This document shows positions 45,090-57,650 of a stretch of 64,000 nucleotides of DNA, piece after piece. Both the position numbers and the translations under genes were made by a program. Where the stretch lies: assembly GCF_027409185.1 (NCBI RefSeq), contig NC_084472.1, positions 95,310,427 through 95,374,426 of the forward strand, written 5' to 3'. Each line of letters begins with the position of its first letter. The first letter of the stretch is position 1. Source of the DNA: Cynocephalus volans. Lineage: Eukaryota > Chordata > Mammalia > Dermoptera > Cynocephalidae. A model generated the notes under the pieces. It was given only the letters and a program-made list of their open reading frames with translations. It did not search any database and was not told where the DNA came from.

Positions 45090-48000
45090 ATTCAGTAAGC
45101 TCTTTAATTCTTAATGAAGAAATAAATTAGGTTAAAATAAAGGTTGTCACCAAATGAGAAAATAAGTTAACTCTGTAGATGCAATGTACTAATAAGGATA
45201 TAAGATTTTCTGATTAAAAGACTCCTATTGAAGGCTTCCACTTTTCCCATGTTCTCTCTTTTCTCCTCCCTCTAATTTGCCTCCTGCTGTTTGTTTTTGT
45301 AGCAATTATCTTTCCCTCTTTAGTGTTTGTGGGCTCTTCAACATTTAAATAATTTCTTTTGTCTATTTTCCCATTTTTACTAAACTACAGATTTTTTTAG
45401 TTCATCTTAGTCTCCATTCTTTTGCTATTTATTATGATTTTTGAAATCTCGTGATTGAGGTAGTCTCATTTGCTTAATTTGTAACTTTTTTACAGTGCTT
45501 ACCTAAGTAATTTATGACATTGATTGATTATAATTTATAATTTGTAACTTTTTACAATCCTTATGGCATTGATGTTTAAGCAATATTTGTAATTTCTTTT
45601 TTAATCAGTGATACTAATCTGAGCCTAGTAGTCCTTTTCCATTGTGTTAGCTTTAACAAGCCTAATGTTTAATTCAAACATTTGTTTGTTTAAAATAGAC
45701 AGCAAAGATGAGGCACCCTCTTTATTTTTATTTTAAATATGCAAAATCCAGTAATAGCTGTGTTATCTTCTCTCCCCTTTCTAAATGATCTTTCAACTAC
45801 ATTTATTTTCAGTTGCCTGAATTCCGCAGAATGCTTAGAGTAATTTAGTTTTCAGTAGTTACTTTTGGTTCTAAAAAACCCATATTTCTGTGTCCTTCTG
45901 ATGACAGTTGGTGTCTTTTCCCTGTTCTTACTCACCCTTCATATTCTGCTGTTGCTGATTTATGTTTGTTTTTCTTTAGATTTTTAAAATACTTTTGATT
46001 TTTGTGCTAAATTACTTATTGTTTCTCCCAGTTCATCTATAATGAGAGGCAATTCCCCCATATTTTTTTCCTAAATATTCTGTTTTCATAACCTTTAGCC
46101 TGATACCTGGGAAACAAACTAGGTTATTTTCCTTTCTTTGATGCTTTGTTTTCCCAAAAGCATGTCTCTTTGGCAGAATGAATACGCTTTCCTTTATATG
46201 GGAGGAAAGGAGCAAAGGTTGGGTGCAAATATAGGTTCATTTGCAGGCTTGGTGGTTCCAAGTTGAGAGTTTCCACTTGGTGCCTGGTGTCTTCTCTGGG
46301 AAGTAGGAAGTGGGATTACCTGAGAGTGAAGGAGTTGGTGAAAGCAATAGAGACTGAACTGGGTTTTAGTGATGTGCTTCCCTAGGATAAGGAGAGTGCA
46401 GTAAACAAAAGTACTGAAATAAAATAAGTCAAAACATGCATCTCTGTGCTTGGGTTGAGCTCATACTTTTGACTGGAACACTGATTTGGTTTTCCTAGAA
46501 ATATAGCGAAGATGTTACTTCTTTCTAATTTCATGTAGTATTTTAGAAATTGTCATTTTGCTTTCTGAATAGATCGAAAAACATTTAAGTCTGCCTTTCT
46601 TTAGCTATTTACATGATTTACGTAGGTAATATACGATAAAGGAAATGATAAGATGATTTCCATATAACTTTTTCTGAATTGTTTTTTAATTAAAGGTACA
46701 CATTCAGTTTACTCCCACAGTCAAAGGCAAGTTGAACATTTGCTCCTTATTGGAGTAGCTCTTGGGCCCTCCTACTAATGGGCCCTTTAGAGTGAGGCCT
46801 TCAGTACACCTCCTGTTGAAACCTGCTGGTTGTCAGCAGCAGAAGATGTTTTCTGTTGGATATGATGGTTCAGACTTTGTGTCTGTTTTTAGAGTGGGGG
46901 AAAAATCAACTGAGGGATATGACCTTTCTAGAGCAGGCAAATATTTTCTCTTAGTTCAGATTCTATAAAGATGAAAGGTTTCTCTAGCCCTAGGTTTTTA
47001 AAAAAAATTTTTTAAACTACTTCCCTGCTGATTGCTAAAAATTCTGCTACATATTTTGTAGGAGGTGTTGGGTGTTGGGGGGCAGGGATGGATGAGAGGA
47101 ACAGAACATTATGAGATGGGAAATACTCAGTAAAATTTACATCTGTGCTAATGGTACTTTTTAATTTCTCAGAGTAGGTGCTCCCCAAGCTTCTCAGAGT
47201 AGGCGCTCCACAAGCTTTTAACCCAGAGCATATTAACAAGACTGAATTTTGGCTGGCAAAAATGGGGGTTTCCTTGCCCCTATGTAGAATTTTACTTAAC
47301 TTGGGCCTGAGGATTGGTTGGTCACCCAATTCCTTAAAAATATCTGAAGGAAAAAATTTCATAATTTCAGTGTCAACCCATTTTTATATCTCCTAATTCA
47401 AGAGTGACCTTCCTAATGTCTACTATATAATAATTCTTGCTTTGTGTACATTTTCATTGCCTCTTCCTAATGGAAACAGGCATCAGTCCACACATAGAAA
47501 ACTATCAGCAGTCATAGAATGTTTTTTTCTTCTACCTTTATATCTATTTGTAAATAGTTAACAAAGCCAACTTAACTTCCATTATTAACCCGTATTCATT
47601 AGCTCTTCTTTCACTGAGGGAACTGAGGCTTTCTCAAGAAATTCTTTTGGCATCTTAAACAAACTGCATTTGTGGTTGACATTATGATAGGAGAAGCCTG
47701 AGTCATGAAAATGGTACTTAGAGATGGAAAAGATATCAGTGTCGAGCCAGCTGTTCCCAGCACAGGATCTCAATTTTGTATGCCATCTGCCCAATAAGCT
47801 AAAGTTGCAAGAAATGTCTGAAAGTGTCTGCTTGTGTTTGTGTGTGCATGTACCTGTATGTATGTATTTTTTTTATTTGTTCAAACAGCCAGTATTGTAA
47901 GTTTTGAAGTTTGGAAATATGACATCAGTAGAGACTGAAATAGCACATAATTTATCTCACTGACACACCAGTCATGGCGCTTTCACAAGAAAGAATACCA

Positions 48001-48360
48001 TCTAATGAAAAAATCTGGTACTTAAAATATGACCCTTTTCTTCTTCCGTGTGAGTGAGTCATCTCAATAGTAATCAAAACAAGTTTGAAACTGAGTTTTA
48101 ATCTCAGGCTCCCTGTGTGTTAACTGCAACCTCTTGCAGGTGGTGAGATCCTTTACAGGGCCTTCAAATATACACATTGAGGAGCATTAAATTATCCACA
48201 GTGAATGCCATCAGCAGGCTAAGGAATAAATGGGGGAACCTAAGAAAACTGTAAGGAAAAAGAAATGTACTGGAGAGAATCAGTAAGATTTGAGGGTGGA
48301 ACAAGGAAAGAAAAGGTAGAAGAGGGAAAGATCTGCCTTGGGGACCAGTGTGTGTTGAGG
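45090..48360. other. Intron 3, largely unrecognised
   Basis: A 25 bp near-perfect tandem duplication lies at 47166-47215 (CTCAGAGTAGG(T/C)GCTCC). Otherwise no repeat, RNA or coding feature is recognised. Confidence 0.4.
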
Positions 48361-48364
48361 TTAG

Positions 48365-48595
48365 GATATTGCACTCTGAAGCCAGATTGCCTCGTTTCTG
48401 TCTGGACTCCCCACTTACTAGCTGTGTTGACCCTGGGTGAGGGATTGTTCATCAACCTACCCTTGCCTCAGATTCCTCAACTGTAAAATGAGGATCATCA
48501 TGGTGCCTAGTAACTGGACTAATACATTTAATTAGAACAGAGTCTGGAATGAAACAAGGGCTCGGTGAATATCAGCCATTGTTTACTATCACCAG
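48365..48595 (+). repeat. MIR SINE, sense
   Basis: CTCTGAAGCCAGATTGCCTC, CCACTTACTAGCTGTGTTGAC, CCTCAACTGTAAAATGAGG and GGGCTCGGTGAATATCAGCC follow MIR from its tRNA-like part to its tail. Confidence 0.9.
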
Positions 48596-48609
48596 AAATG
48601 CTTAGATCT

Positions 48610-48918
48610 GCACTGTTTAATATGGTAGCCACAGGCCACAGGTGGCTCTTGAGCACTTGAAATGTGGCGACTGTGAACTGAGATGTGCCATCAAGTGTAA
48701 AATTCACTTGGCGTTTCAAAGACAGTGCGAAACAAAATGCATAAAATATTAATTAAGAGTTTTATATTGTGTATGTGTTGAAAGGATAGTATTTGGATAT
48801 ATTGGGTTAAATAAAATATATTATTAATTTCACTTTTTCTTTTTACTTTTTTAATGTAGCTACAAGGACATTTAAAATGACATAGCGGCTTGCATTATAT
48901 TTCTGATGGACAGCACTA
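48610..48918 (-). mobile_element. hAT-Charlie-type non-autonomous DNA transposon
   Basis: Inverted ends CACTGTTTAATATGG and TGATGGACAGCACTAG flank text typical of an old mammalian MITE: GGTAGCCACAGGCCACAGG, GCTCTTGAGCACTTGAAATG, GGGTTAAATAAAATATATT. The exact MER name is not certain. Flanks TTAGATCT and TCTAGATA are only loosely similar. Confidence 0.75.
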
Positions 48919-48919
48919 G

Positions 48920-49759
48920 TCTAGATACTTCCTTTACATGGCAAGACCAGAGCAAATCCTAGATTTTATTGTAGAGAGAGGAACAGTGGGGCTATTGGGC
49001 TTGGCCTCACAAGCATAAAAGGCAATATACAGAGACAGAGGTACCATGACAGAATGGAAAGACATTCATGATAATTTCTTCAACTTGCATCCATAACTGG
49101 GGTGCTGTGCACTATGAATTGGTATACTTTTATGAATCCTATAAATATCTTGTAAGCAGCACAATTATGATATTTATATAGTTGTTAAAAGTTCAGATGT
49201 TTTCAGTGCAAACCTTTATTATAATTCCCAAACAGCTTTTGCAACTGTTTTGTAAATTCTTCTTTTTTAATTCTGTGGGCATCAAAACATGGAAATGGCC
49301 TGGGCCTCTGTCTACCAGAGAGAGGCCATCTCAAATGTATATATATAAACTTACATATACACATAAAAAATTGAATTCTTGATGTCTGGTGAATGCATGC
49401 ATTCTTAATTAATTTTAATTTTTGTGCTTCATATTTTATGTGGTCTGGAAAATATATTTGCTTTTAAAGCAACTAAAAAAACAAAAAAAACAAAAACAAA
49501 GCACAAAATGGAGAAGGCCCTCTTTTCTAAAAGGGAAGAAGCTCTTGCAAAGTTAGGTCGAGATGCCCAAGGTCTTCTTGTCCTTTCTGGGAGGAGATAG
49601 GTGACCTTGTTCACAGAGACGGCGTGCTGCAGGGAGTGTGCCAAGGGTGGGGGGCTGGGATGGTCTCTTGGTGTACTCCAGCTGGGACAATGTTATTGAG
49701 GAGATTTGGTTCTGGCTTTGACTTAGCTTGATTTGGCTTTATTTTCCCTTTTCTCACAG
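48920..49759. other. End of intron 3
   Basis: An A/AAC-rich tract lies near 49475-49500, and the exon 4 acceptor at 49749-49759. Nothing else is recognised. Confidence 0.45.
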
Positions 49760-49917
49760 TAAAATATGAGGAGTTATACTGCTTTTCATTCAACCCAAAG
49801 CTGGATAAGGAAGAGAGAGAGCAAGGCTGGATGCTGATCGACCTTAGTGAAGAATACAAGCGAATGGGCCTCCCTAATAATTATTGGCAGCTCAGCGATG
49901 TAAATAGAGACTACAGG
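49760..49917 (+). CDS. MTMR7: MTMR7 exon 4 (residues 104-156, linker into phosphatase domain)
   Basis: The 158 bp exon begins by completing the split Val codon, then reads KYEELYCFSFNPKLDKEERE, QGWMLIDLSEEYKRMGLPNN and YWQLSDVNRDYR. It ends on a complete codon. The segment joins the PH-GRAM domain to the myotubularin phosphatase domain. The GW.LIDL.EEY.RMG and WQLSD.NRDY motifs are hallmarks of the MTMR6/7/8 subgroup. The acceptor is TTTTCTCACAG and the donor AGG|GTGAGT, both strong. Intron 3, upstream, is about 7.7 kb and contains a young t-SINE and the composite VNTR-bearing retroelement. Confidence 0.96.
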
Positions 49918-50479
49918 GTGAGTGTGGGCATTTAATGAAATCCAAATACTTAATTCACATGAAATCATGATTCCAGACAGCTTAGCATGACTATTTTATC
50001 TCCTTTAGATTTTATAGCTCTTTGCAGATATAAATGTGTGGGTTTCTAAGTCTCCCCTGGTTATTGCTAGTTATATTCTCTACGCGCACCTAGAATCAGA
50101 AAGTTTGAACAAGAGAACTTTAGAGACCATCCCCTCCACACCCTTCTCTACTGGTTGAGGAATTGGAAACCTAGAGATGTGGCTAGGCAGTTGGTGGGAG
50201 AGCAGGCAAGGACTTCATTCTCCCATCAAGTCTTTTTATAGTTCAGTGAGTGGGGAAGCCAGAGAGACTCTGATGGCAGTTTGGCACCAGCTCCTCTATG
50301 TGCTCACTGAACTCTTGATTGGTACACAAGGTCACCAAGAGGCTTCCCTAGAGAAATGTGGAGAAATGTGTCTACACTTACAGGAAGGAATATGGAGAGG
50401 AAGGGAAACAGGAGTGGCAGGATTATCCCATATTCTCCCTAATGATGGACTTACAAATCAGTGTTGGGTTCACTATTAA

Positions 50480-51830
50480 CTGTTAAAATATTTTAAATAA
50501 TAAAAGCAATGGAAGAACATTCCAGAGAGTTTGCAAAATAAAAAATTTAAAAAAACCCACCATCCCATTGCTCTTAACATTCTTTTTTAAAAAAATTTCT
50601 TTTATTTTTTTCTCATTGACATAGTTTGACAACTTTTTTCTTATATAAGTAATACATATTCATTGTTGAAAATTGGAAAATATAGAGAAAAGTATATTAA
50701 AATCCCCTAATAATGCCATCATCCAGAATATCCACTGTTAATATGTTTGGCAAATAGTCATCCAGAATTTTAACGTGTATATTAATTTTTATGTATCCAT
50801 GCATATACCTATTCAAATATACATAACAAAAATGGAATCATATTACATGTGCCTTGTGTTCTGCTTTTCTCCGTGTAACGTATTAAGAGTATTTTCCTGG
50901 CAATAATTATATTTTATAATATCTTTTCTGAACATTACACAGTATTGCTAAGTATGGCTATATCAAATTCATTCTATCTACTCCAATTTTTAGATGTTTA
51001 GATTATCATTATTTTTTACTGTTTTAAATAACATAGAACATGCTGATAGATATACCTTTGCCCACGTTTTATTTTTTTTAAAAGATAAATCCCTAAAGGT
51101 GGTATTTCTGTGTCAAACGGCTTATGTAAATTTTTGTACATATTATCAAAAAGGATTGTAGAAAGTTTGTACCAGTTTATGTAAATTCTCAGCAGTTGTG
51201 AATGCTTGATTCCTTGTACCCTCACCAGTAAAGAGTTTATAATTTTTAAAAAATCTTTTGACAACTTGATAGTGAGATAAGTGATCTCTCAGTTAAATTT
51301 AATCTGCATGTCTTGATTTCTTGAAGTATAACTTTTTATATGAAGGTGTTTCAAAAGATTCATGAAAAAATAGAATTGAAAGGTAATACAAATCTTTTTA
51401 TGAGCTTTCTGAAGTACCCTTGTATAATGACTTACTGACTGTATCCTATCTCCTGTTAATTGACCACTTCTGGTCACATATCTTGAATCTTGATTATTTT
51501 CTTGACCTTATCACAAGGATTGTCTACATTGCTGCATAGTATTCATATAAATCAATGAAATGACTGTATTCAGTCCATTAAATCAGTGTACCATAATGTA
51601 CTTATTTCTCTATTAGTAGACATTTAGATTACTTGGGATTTTATTGCCATATGAATAATTCTGGATGTAAAATCTTTGTGCGTATAATTTTCTCTAATTT
51701 TAAACTATTTTGTAAGAATAAATTCCTAGAATCTGTCAAAGGCATAAAGGGTCTAAATTTTTCTTAAAATTTCAAGCAGGTAGGACATTGATATTTTTCC
51801 TTTTGATCAGTATTTAGTTGTTAATTTCTG
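50480..51830 (-). repeat. Degenerate LINE (L1M/HAL1-like), antisense
   Basis: AGTAATACATATTCATTGTTG, AAATGGAATCATATTACATG, TAAATCCCTAAAGGTGGTATTTC and TAAATTCCTAGAATCTGTC suit an old antisense L1-type element, perhaps two fragments. It is interrupted by the MITE at 51341-51422. Confidence 0.6.
51341..51422. mobile_element. Mariner-like MITE, copy B (82 bp)
   Basis: TGAAGGTGTTTCAAAAGATTC pairs with GAGCTTTCTGAAGTACCCTTG across a short centre. TA dinucleotides flank it. This is the most diverged copy. Confidence 0.8.
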
Positions 51831-52264
51831 TCCTGTTGTATTGCAATCAGTGCATGTAGCATATAGGATTAGAATTTGGGGGATTGTTTTGAAGATTTAT
51901 GTCTTCATAAAATGTGCAACATTTACTTTTTATAAATATTTTGAGTCTGGAAAAATGTATATTCTCTGTAACTTGGGAATAGAATTACATATCTATGACA
52001 TTTCTTGTTATGGTCCTTTTGCTCAATTGATTTCTGACAGAAGTATGCAAAAAATTTCTCATTATGATTGTTGATTAGACATTTTCTCTTACAATTCTAA
52101 AAGTGGTTATATTATATATTTTAAAGTTATCTTGCTTAGCATGTAATGATTTAGGACATTTGCTTTTTTTTTTTTTTTTAAAATAAATTTCAAATATCTG
52201 TTTTTCCTGTGAATTTTTTTGACTTTGAATTCTATTTTGTGATCATATTTCTACTATTTTTTTT

Positions 52265-54190
52265 CTCTATGAAGTTTATTATTTTTTTATTGCAAAATAA
52301 TTGATTAAATATACTTGTGGGGTACAGAGTTGAATATCAGTACCTGTGTACAATGTGTGATGACCAAATCAGGATAATTAGGATGTTTATCATTACAAAA
52401 TGTAGTCATTCCTGTGTCCATTAACCAATTTCTCGCTAACCTCCACCCCCTCCACTCCCCCTTTCCCACCTCAAGTAACCACATTTCTATTCTCTCCTTC
52501 TGAAAGTTCAATACATTATGTGATTGTCCTTCTTTCCTCCCTCCCGCCCTCCCTCCCTTCCTTTCTTCCTTTTCTTTTGCTCCTGCTTATGAGTGAGAAC
52601 ATGAAGTATTTCTCTTTCTGTGCCTGGCTTGTCTCACTTAACATAATTTTCTCCAAGCTTGTCCATGTAGCTGCAAATGGCAGAATTTCATTCTTTTTTA
52701 CGGCTGAGTACTATTCCATTGTGTATATATACCATTTTCCTTGTCCAGTTATCTGTTGTTGGACATTTAGGTTGATTCCATATCTTAGCTACTGTAAATA
52801 GAACTGTGATAAAGATGTGAATGCAGGTATTCTTTCAACATGATGATTTCCATTCCTTTGGGTATATACCCAGAAATGGGATTACTGGATTGTATGGTAG
52901 TTCTATCCATAGTTGTTTGAGAAACTGCAATACTGTTTTCTCATAATGGCCGCACTAATTTACAGTCCCACCAGCAGTGTAGGAGGGCTCCACTTTCTCC
53001 ACATCCTTGCTAGCATTTGTTATTCTCTGTCTTTTTGATAATAACCAGTCTAACTGGGTTGAGATGATATCTTCATGTGGTTTTGATTTGCGTTTCTCTA
53101 ATAATTAGTGATATTGAGCATGTTTTCATATACTTGTTGGCCATTTGTATGACTTCCTTTGAAAAGTGTCTATTCAGCTCCTTTGCCCATTTTTTAATCA
53201 GGTTATTTGGGTTTTTTTTACTAAGTTGTTTGATATCCTTGTGTATTCTGGATGTTAATCTCTTATCAGGTATATAGTTTGCATATATTTTCTCCCATTC
53301 TGTAGGTTGTCATTTCACTTTGTTGTTTGTTTCTTTTGCTGTGCAGAAGCTTTTTAGTTTGATATAATCCCATTTGTTTATTTTTCCATTTGTTGCCTGT
53401 GCTTTCAAGGTCTTAACCATAAAGTCCAGTCCTGCATCCTGAAGTGTTTCCCCTATGTTTTCTCCTAGGAGTTTTATAGTTTCAGGACATAAGTCTTTAG
53501 TCTGTTTTGAGTTGATTTTGGTAAATGGTAAGATGTATGAGTCTAGTTTCATTCTTACACAGGGATATCCAGTTTTCATAGCACCATTTGCTGAAGAGAC
53601 TGTCCTTTCCCCAATGTATGTTCTTGGTGCTTTTGTCGAAGATAAATTGACTGTGGTCTTGCTGGTGCCCACAGAAACACAGTAGAATGCAAGCAGGGCC
53701 TGCAGACAAAGGGAGTCAGTCTTTCCTGGTCTGGGGCAAGGCACACTCCAGCCTTAGGTTTGACCTCAAGACGGTGCTGCATCGCAGCTGCTCAAGGCAG
53801 GAGGGGTTTTCTTCTTCCTGGGCTTCTACTATTAGACTGTGCAGCCATACTAACTCCTAAATACTCTCCAAATAGTCCTGTGTCCTGAAAAGACTGGGGG
53901 AGTCTCTTGTGGCAGGGATTGCTGACATTTTTGGTGGGTGTGGAAACAGCTGGGGTCTTTTCCAGCTTACCTTCTTTCCACCTGATTCAGAGCTGGTCCC
54001 TGCGGCAGGGCAGAGGCTGAGTGCCCTGCTCTGCTCTCATGGTGTCATTCCCACCTTCCCTGTTTCTACTATTTCTTTTTGTCAGAATTTGCTTGATGGA
54101 GCTCTATTTAATCCTTCATTTTCAACCTTTCTATCTGACTGTTTTGTCTTAAATTATGTATGGCTAGATTTTGTTTTTTACTCAAACTGA
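52265..54190 (-). mobile_element. L1, antisense, rearranged at its far end
   Basis: The inverted 3' UTR starts near 52290 (ACTTGTGGGGTACAGAGTTG), and the inverted ORF2 continues through GGTATATACCCAGAAATGGG near 52861 and TGGTGCTTTTGTCGAAGATA near 53625. From about 53645 the text jumps to GC-richer sequence (to about 54050) that is not contiguous ORF2, then returns to ORF2-like antisense text (TTACTCAAACTGAAAATCTC near 54179). This indicates an internal deletion or rearrangement. A CT-rich simple repeat sits at 52527-52578. Confidence 0.8.
52527..52578. repeat. (CTTC/CCTC)n low-complexity tract
   Basis: Pure pyrimidine stretch within the inverted L1 3' UTR. Confidence 0.85.
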
Positions 54191-54699
54191 AAATCTCTTA
54201 ATTTGATAAGTATTATCTATGATATTGTTCCAGATATCATGTTTTGTGTATTCTGCTGATCATGCCTTTCCCCTTTCATATCTATAGCTGCATAGTTTTT
54301 CACTGTATTTGTCCATAATTATTTCAGAAGTATACATCCTATTGCTTTTACTCCACTGATTATCCTTCCTTTTTAAATTTATTTTGCCATACTTATGACA
54401 TACACTAAAGTCAAGAATAATGGAATGAACACTAGGGACCATGCCCTGTGGAAGTACAAACGTGGCCAGTACTAGTAAACATCCCTAGTGTTCCTCCCAA
54501 ATTGCCTCCTGCACCGTCACTGACTGCAATTTGGTATTGTCATTCCCTTGCCTTTTTTTTAAAAAATAGCATTTCTACATTTGTAAGTAATAATATGTGG
54601 TATTATTTGGGTGTTTTTATACTTTTTGTACATGGCATTATGCTGTATGTAGTTTTCTAAACTTGACTTTTTGCTCAATATTGTAATGTTGCATTTGTG

Positions 54700-54890
54700 A
54701 GATTCATTTCATTTAACAAACATGAATAGAAGTAGTTGCCACATGCCAGGCATTGTTCTAAAACTTGATAAATATTAGTGACTATTAGTTCTATGAAATA
54801 GGTATTATTATTATTCCTACTTTGCAAATGGAGAAACTCTGATGGAGAGAAATTAAGTGACTAAGGCATAGAGGTTAGTAACTGTTGATA
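54700..54890 (-). repeat. MIR SINE, antisense
   Basis: CCACATGCCAGGCATTGTTC, ATTATTATTATTCCTACTTTG and CAAATGGAGAAACTCTGATGG match inverted MIR. Confidence 0.65.
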
Positions 54891-55199
54891 CCTATGGCTC
54901 TAATTTATTCATTCTCATCTATTGTATTGTTTTACAAATATATTATAGTTCTAAAAGTTATCCATTCTTTCCTTTTTTTTCTTTTTTCTTTTTTTGTGTG
55001 TGTGTGTGTTTTACCATCACAAATAAAGCTTTCAATGCTTGTATATTTCTTTCAGTATATTGTGAGTTTCTACTTAGGAGTAGAATTTCTGGGTTAGACA
55101 GTTTGTGGATTTGAGCTTTACTAGATATTGCCAAATTCTTATATGCTTGGACATACAGGTCTGCCTGCATGATACAGCAGTTCTTATTTAATCCACAAA

Positions 55200-55565
55200 C
55201 AGTATTGATGTGATGTTTGGTTTTATATATAACTCGTTGACCCAGCAGTCCCACTTCTGAGAATTTATTGTACAGATTTAATAGTATACACACACACACA
55301 ATGATATACAAAGTTATTTTTTTGAAGCATTGTTTCTAATAACAAATGCTAGAAGAAACCCAAATTTCCTTAATAGGGGGTCAGTTAAATCATTTTGCAC
55401 TATCTATATAATTAAATTAGTGTATAACCACTGAAAGAAATGTGGAAGAGTTCTATGTACTGGTAAGGAAAGATTGCCAAAATATATTGTTAGGTTCAAA
55501 AGAGCAAGGTGCAGTAAAATGAATATAGTACGATAACTTTTATCTTAAAAAAGAGGGAGAAAAAT
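55200..55565 (+). repeat. Degenerate LINE 3' portion, sense
   Basis: TTGACCCAGCAGTCCCACTTC, AAGAAACCCAAATTTCCTTAA and AGAGCAAGGTGCAGTAAAATG are old L1/HAL1-like ORF2-tail text. A short (AC)n tract lies at 55288-55300. Confidence 0.6.
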
Positions 55566-55569
55566 AATA

Positions 55570-55650
55570 CGAGGATACTAAAAAACGTTTGTGGAAAGAT
55601 TTGTATTATCTTTAATTCTATTTTTCCATGAACTTTTTGAAGTACCCTTG
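55570..55650. mobile_element. Mariner-like MITE, copy C (81 bp)
   Basis: CGAGGATACTAAAAAACG and CATGAACTTTTTGAAGTACC are inverted relatives. TA precedes it; the right TA has mutated. Confidence 0.82.
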
Positions 55651-55799
55651 AACATGTTCGCCTGTTTGTCTAATTGCCCCAGAGTAATAACCTAGAGAGT
55701 CAGTGGGAATGGGGTGGATAGAAACAAAGAGTGAGATTTACCCCTGTTGCACCTTTTTGTATTGTTTTGTTTTCATAACCAGGTGAATTCATTAACTAA

Positions 55800-56400
55800 T
55801 CAAAAGGTTAACTTTGGAAACTTTTGAATGTGAAATGGATCTCAGTGTGGTTTTGGCCTTGCCTTCATCACTACAAGGTTGCGCTTGTGTTTATTGGCCG
55901 TTCATGTTGACTCTTCTGTGAATTGCCTATTGATGTTTTTGCTTTTTATGGTATAAGGTTATTTTTTTCTTACTGATTTGTAGACATTCTTTATATATTC
56001 TAGATAATAATCTATTGTCTTTTATAGCTGTTGCAAATATCTCTTCTCAGGAGATATTGATATACTTTTTGTAGGGTATCTTTTGATCCTCAGAAGTTTT
56101 GAGCTGTCAATCTTTCCTATCATGTTTTGTGTTTTAGCATATTGTTTTAAAAAATTCCTGGTCTGTTTGCTGAACTTTGTCCCAATTTGCCACTATATGA
56201 ATTCCATAATGGCATTTTTACTAATTATGATTATTATGGCTTGATAATAAATCTTGATATCATATAGGTCAGTTCCTTCCACATCGTTCTTCAGAATATC
56301 TTGTATTTATAGATTACTTGGGATAGAATGGACACTCTCATGATATGGAATCTTTTTTTGTAATTATACCTAAATCTAACAGCTATAGCCTTCCTTAATC
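55800..56400 (-). repeat. L1 fragment, antisense
   Basis: ATTTGTAGACATTCTTTATAT, AGGGTATCTTTTGATCCTC and TTATTATGGCTTGATAATAAA are inverted ORF2 text of an old L1. Confidence 0.65.
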
Positions 56401-57650
56401 ATTATAAAGTATCTGGCTAATGTAATCAAACTAGTTTGTTTTCATGCTAAAGCTGACTTTTGCAATGAATTTTTAGCTTTGAAACAAAAGGAAGGAAAAT
56501 CCGAGTTTAGTAAAGAAAATTGGGTGTCTTTTTTTGTAAAATATGACACATGCTTGGGCAAGGAAGAAAATGAGACTGAGCTACATCTTGTGGAATAATA
56601 TTTTCTTGGGAATACAGGTTCTTCATATTTTTAGTGAAATTCCCTTCTAGAGTTAACACCACAGACATGACTCATATCCAGTAACTGAGTCCTACATTGT
56701 ACAGACTTCAAAACATGAGTTACTTAGCATTTCTTTTCAAAAGTAACACAGGGCAAAAACTAACAATCAACAAACTGTGTTGAAACAGAAAAGGTGAAAA
56801 CCCAGGGGATTTTCTGATTTCGTAAATATTACTGAAATAGGGGAAAGATGGTAACAAATCACCCTTATTTGCTACCAGGTTAGAAATAGAATAAAAATTG
56901 TGTTCTTTCAGAAAACTTCTGATTTCATTGAGAGAATTATATTCATTGAAAGAGTTCATTGAGAGAGTTACATCTTAATCCATTCCCTTTGATTTTAACT
57001 CCATGGCTGAGAAAATGTTTACTTTTTCCTCCCTTCTTTTAGGAGTTATTTTATTTCTTCCCACAAATCCTTTGAGGTAGGTGAGGCAAGTGATGTCATG
57101 TGATAGAGAAGAAACTGTTGCCCATTGTGGAAATGACACTATATAAGTACAAAAACATAGGCTCCAGAACCAGTTTTGCCATTTTCTATTTGTGTGGTCT
57201 TGGGTGGGCTAATTATCATCATCATCATCATCTCTGGTTTTCCTGTTGATAAACTCCTTTCTTATCGTAGTCTAACTCTTTAGGCTAAGATTTCCCTTTA
57301 TACCTAACCCTTGAAATTGTCTTTATTTAAATATAAAACAACTGGTGTTCATTACTAGGTTAAAATTTTAATCTCTTGGTGTAAAATTTAAAATATAAAC
57401 CAAAGCAGTGATTTTATTAAAGCTTGCTTACTTCAGTTCTCTACAGCTACATTTTATGTATTATGTATTGTTTTATTTTATTTATATATAAATCATTTTA
57501 CACTGTTCATACCCTTCTTCTCCTCATTCATCATAAATTCCTTGAAATAAATTTTAGGTCCTAAATGTTTGAGAACAAGTTTGATATGTATCTACGTATC
57601 TTAGTTCCTGACAAATAATTTCTACCCCAGAATGCTCAGTTGACTGACTG
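56401..57650. other. Intron 4, nothing firm
   Basis: A small (ATC)n tract lies at 57213-57232 and weak MIR-like text at 57150-57260. Nothing else is recognised. Confidence 0.4.

Noticed and set aside
53310-53744. Open frame of 144 codons on the minus strand
   Set aside because: It runs through antisense L1 ORF2 text into the rearranged block; no cellular domain is visible.
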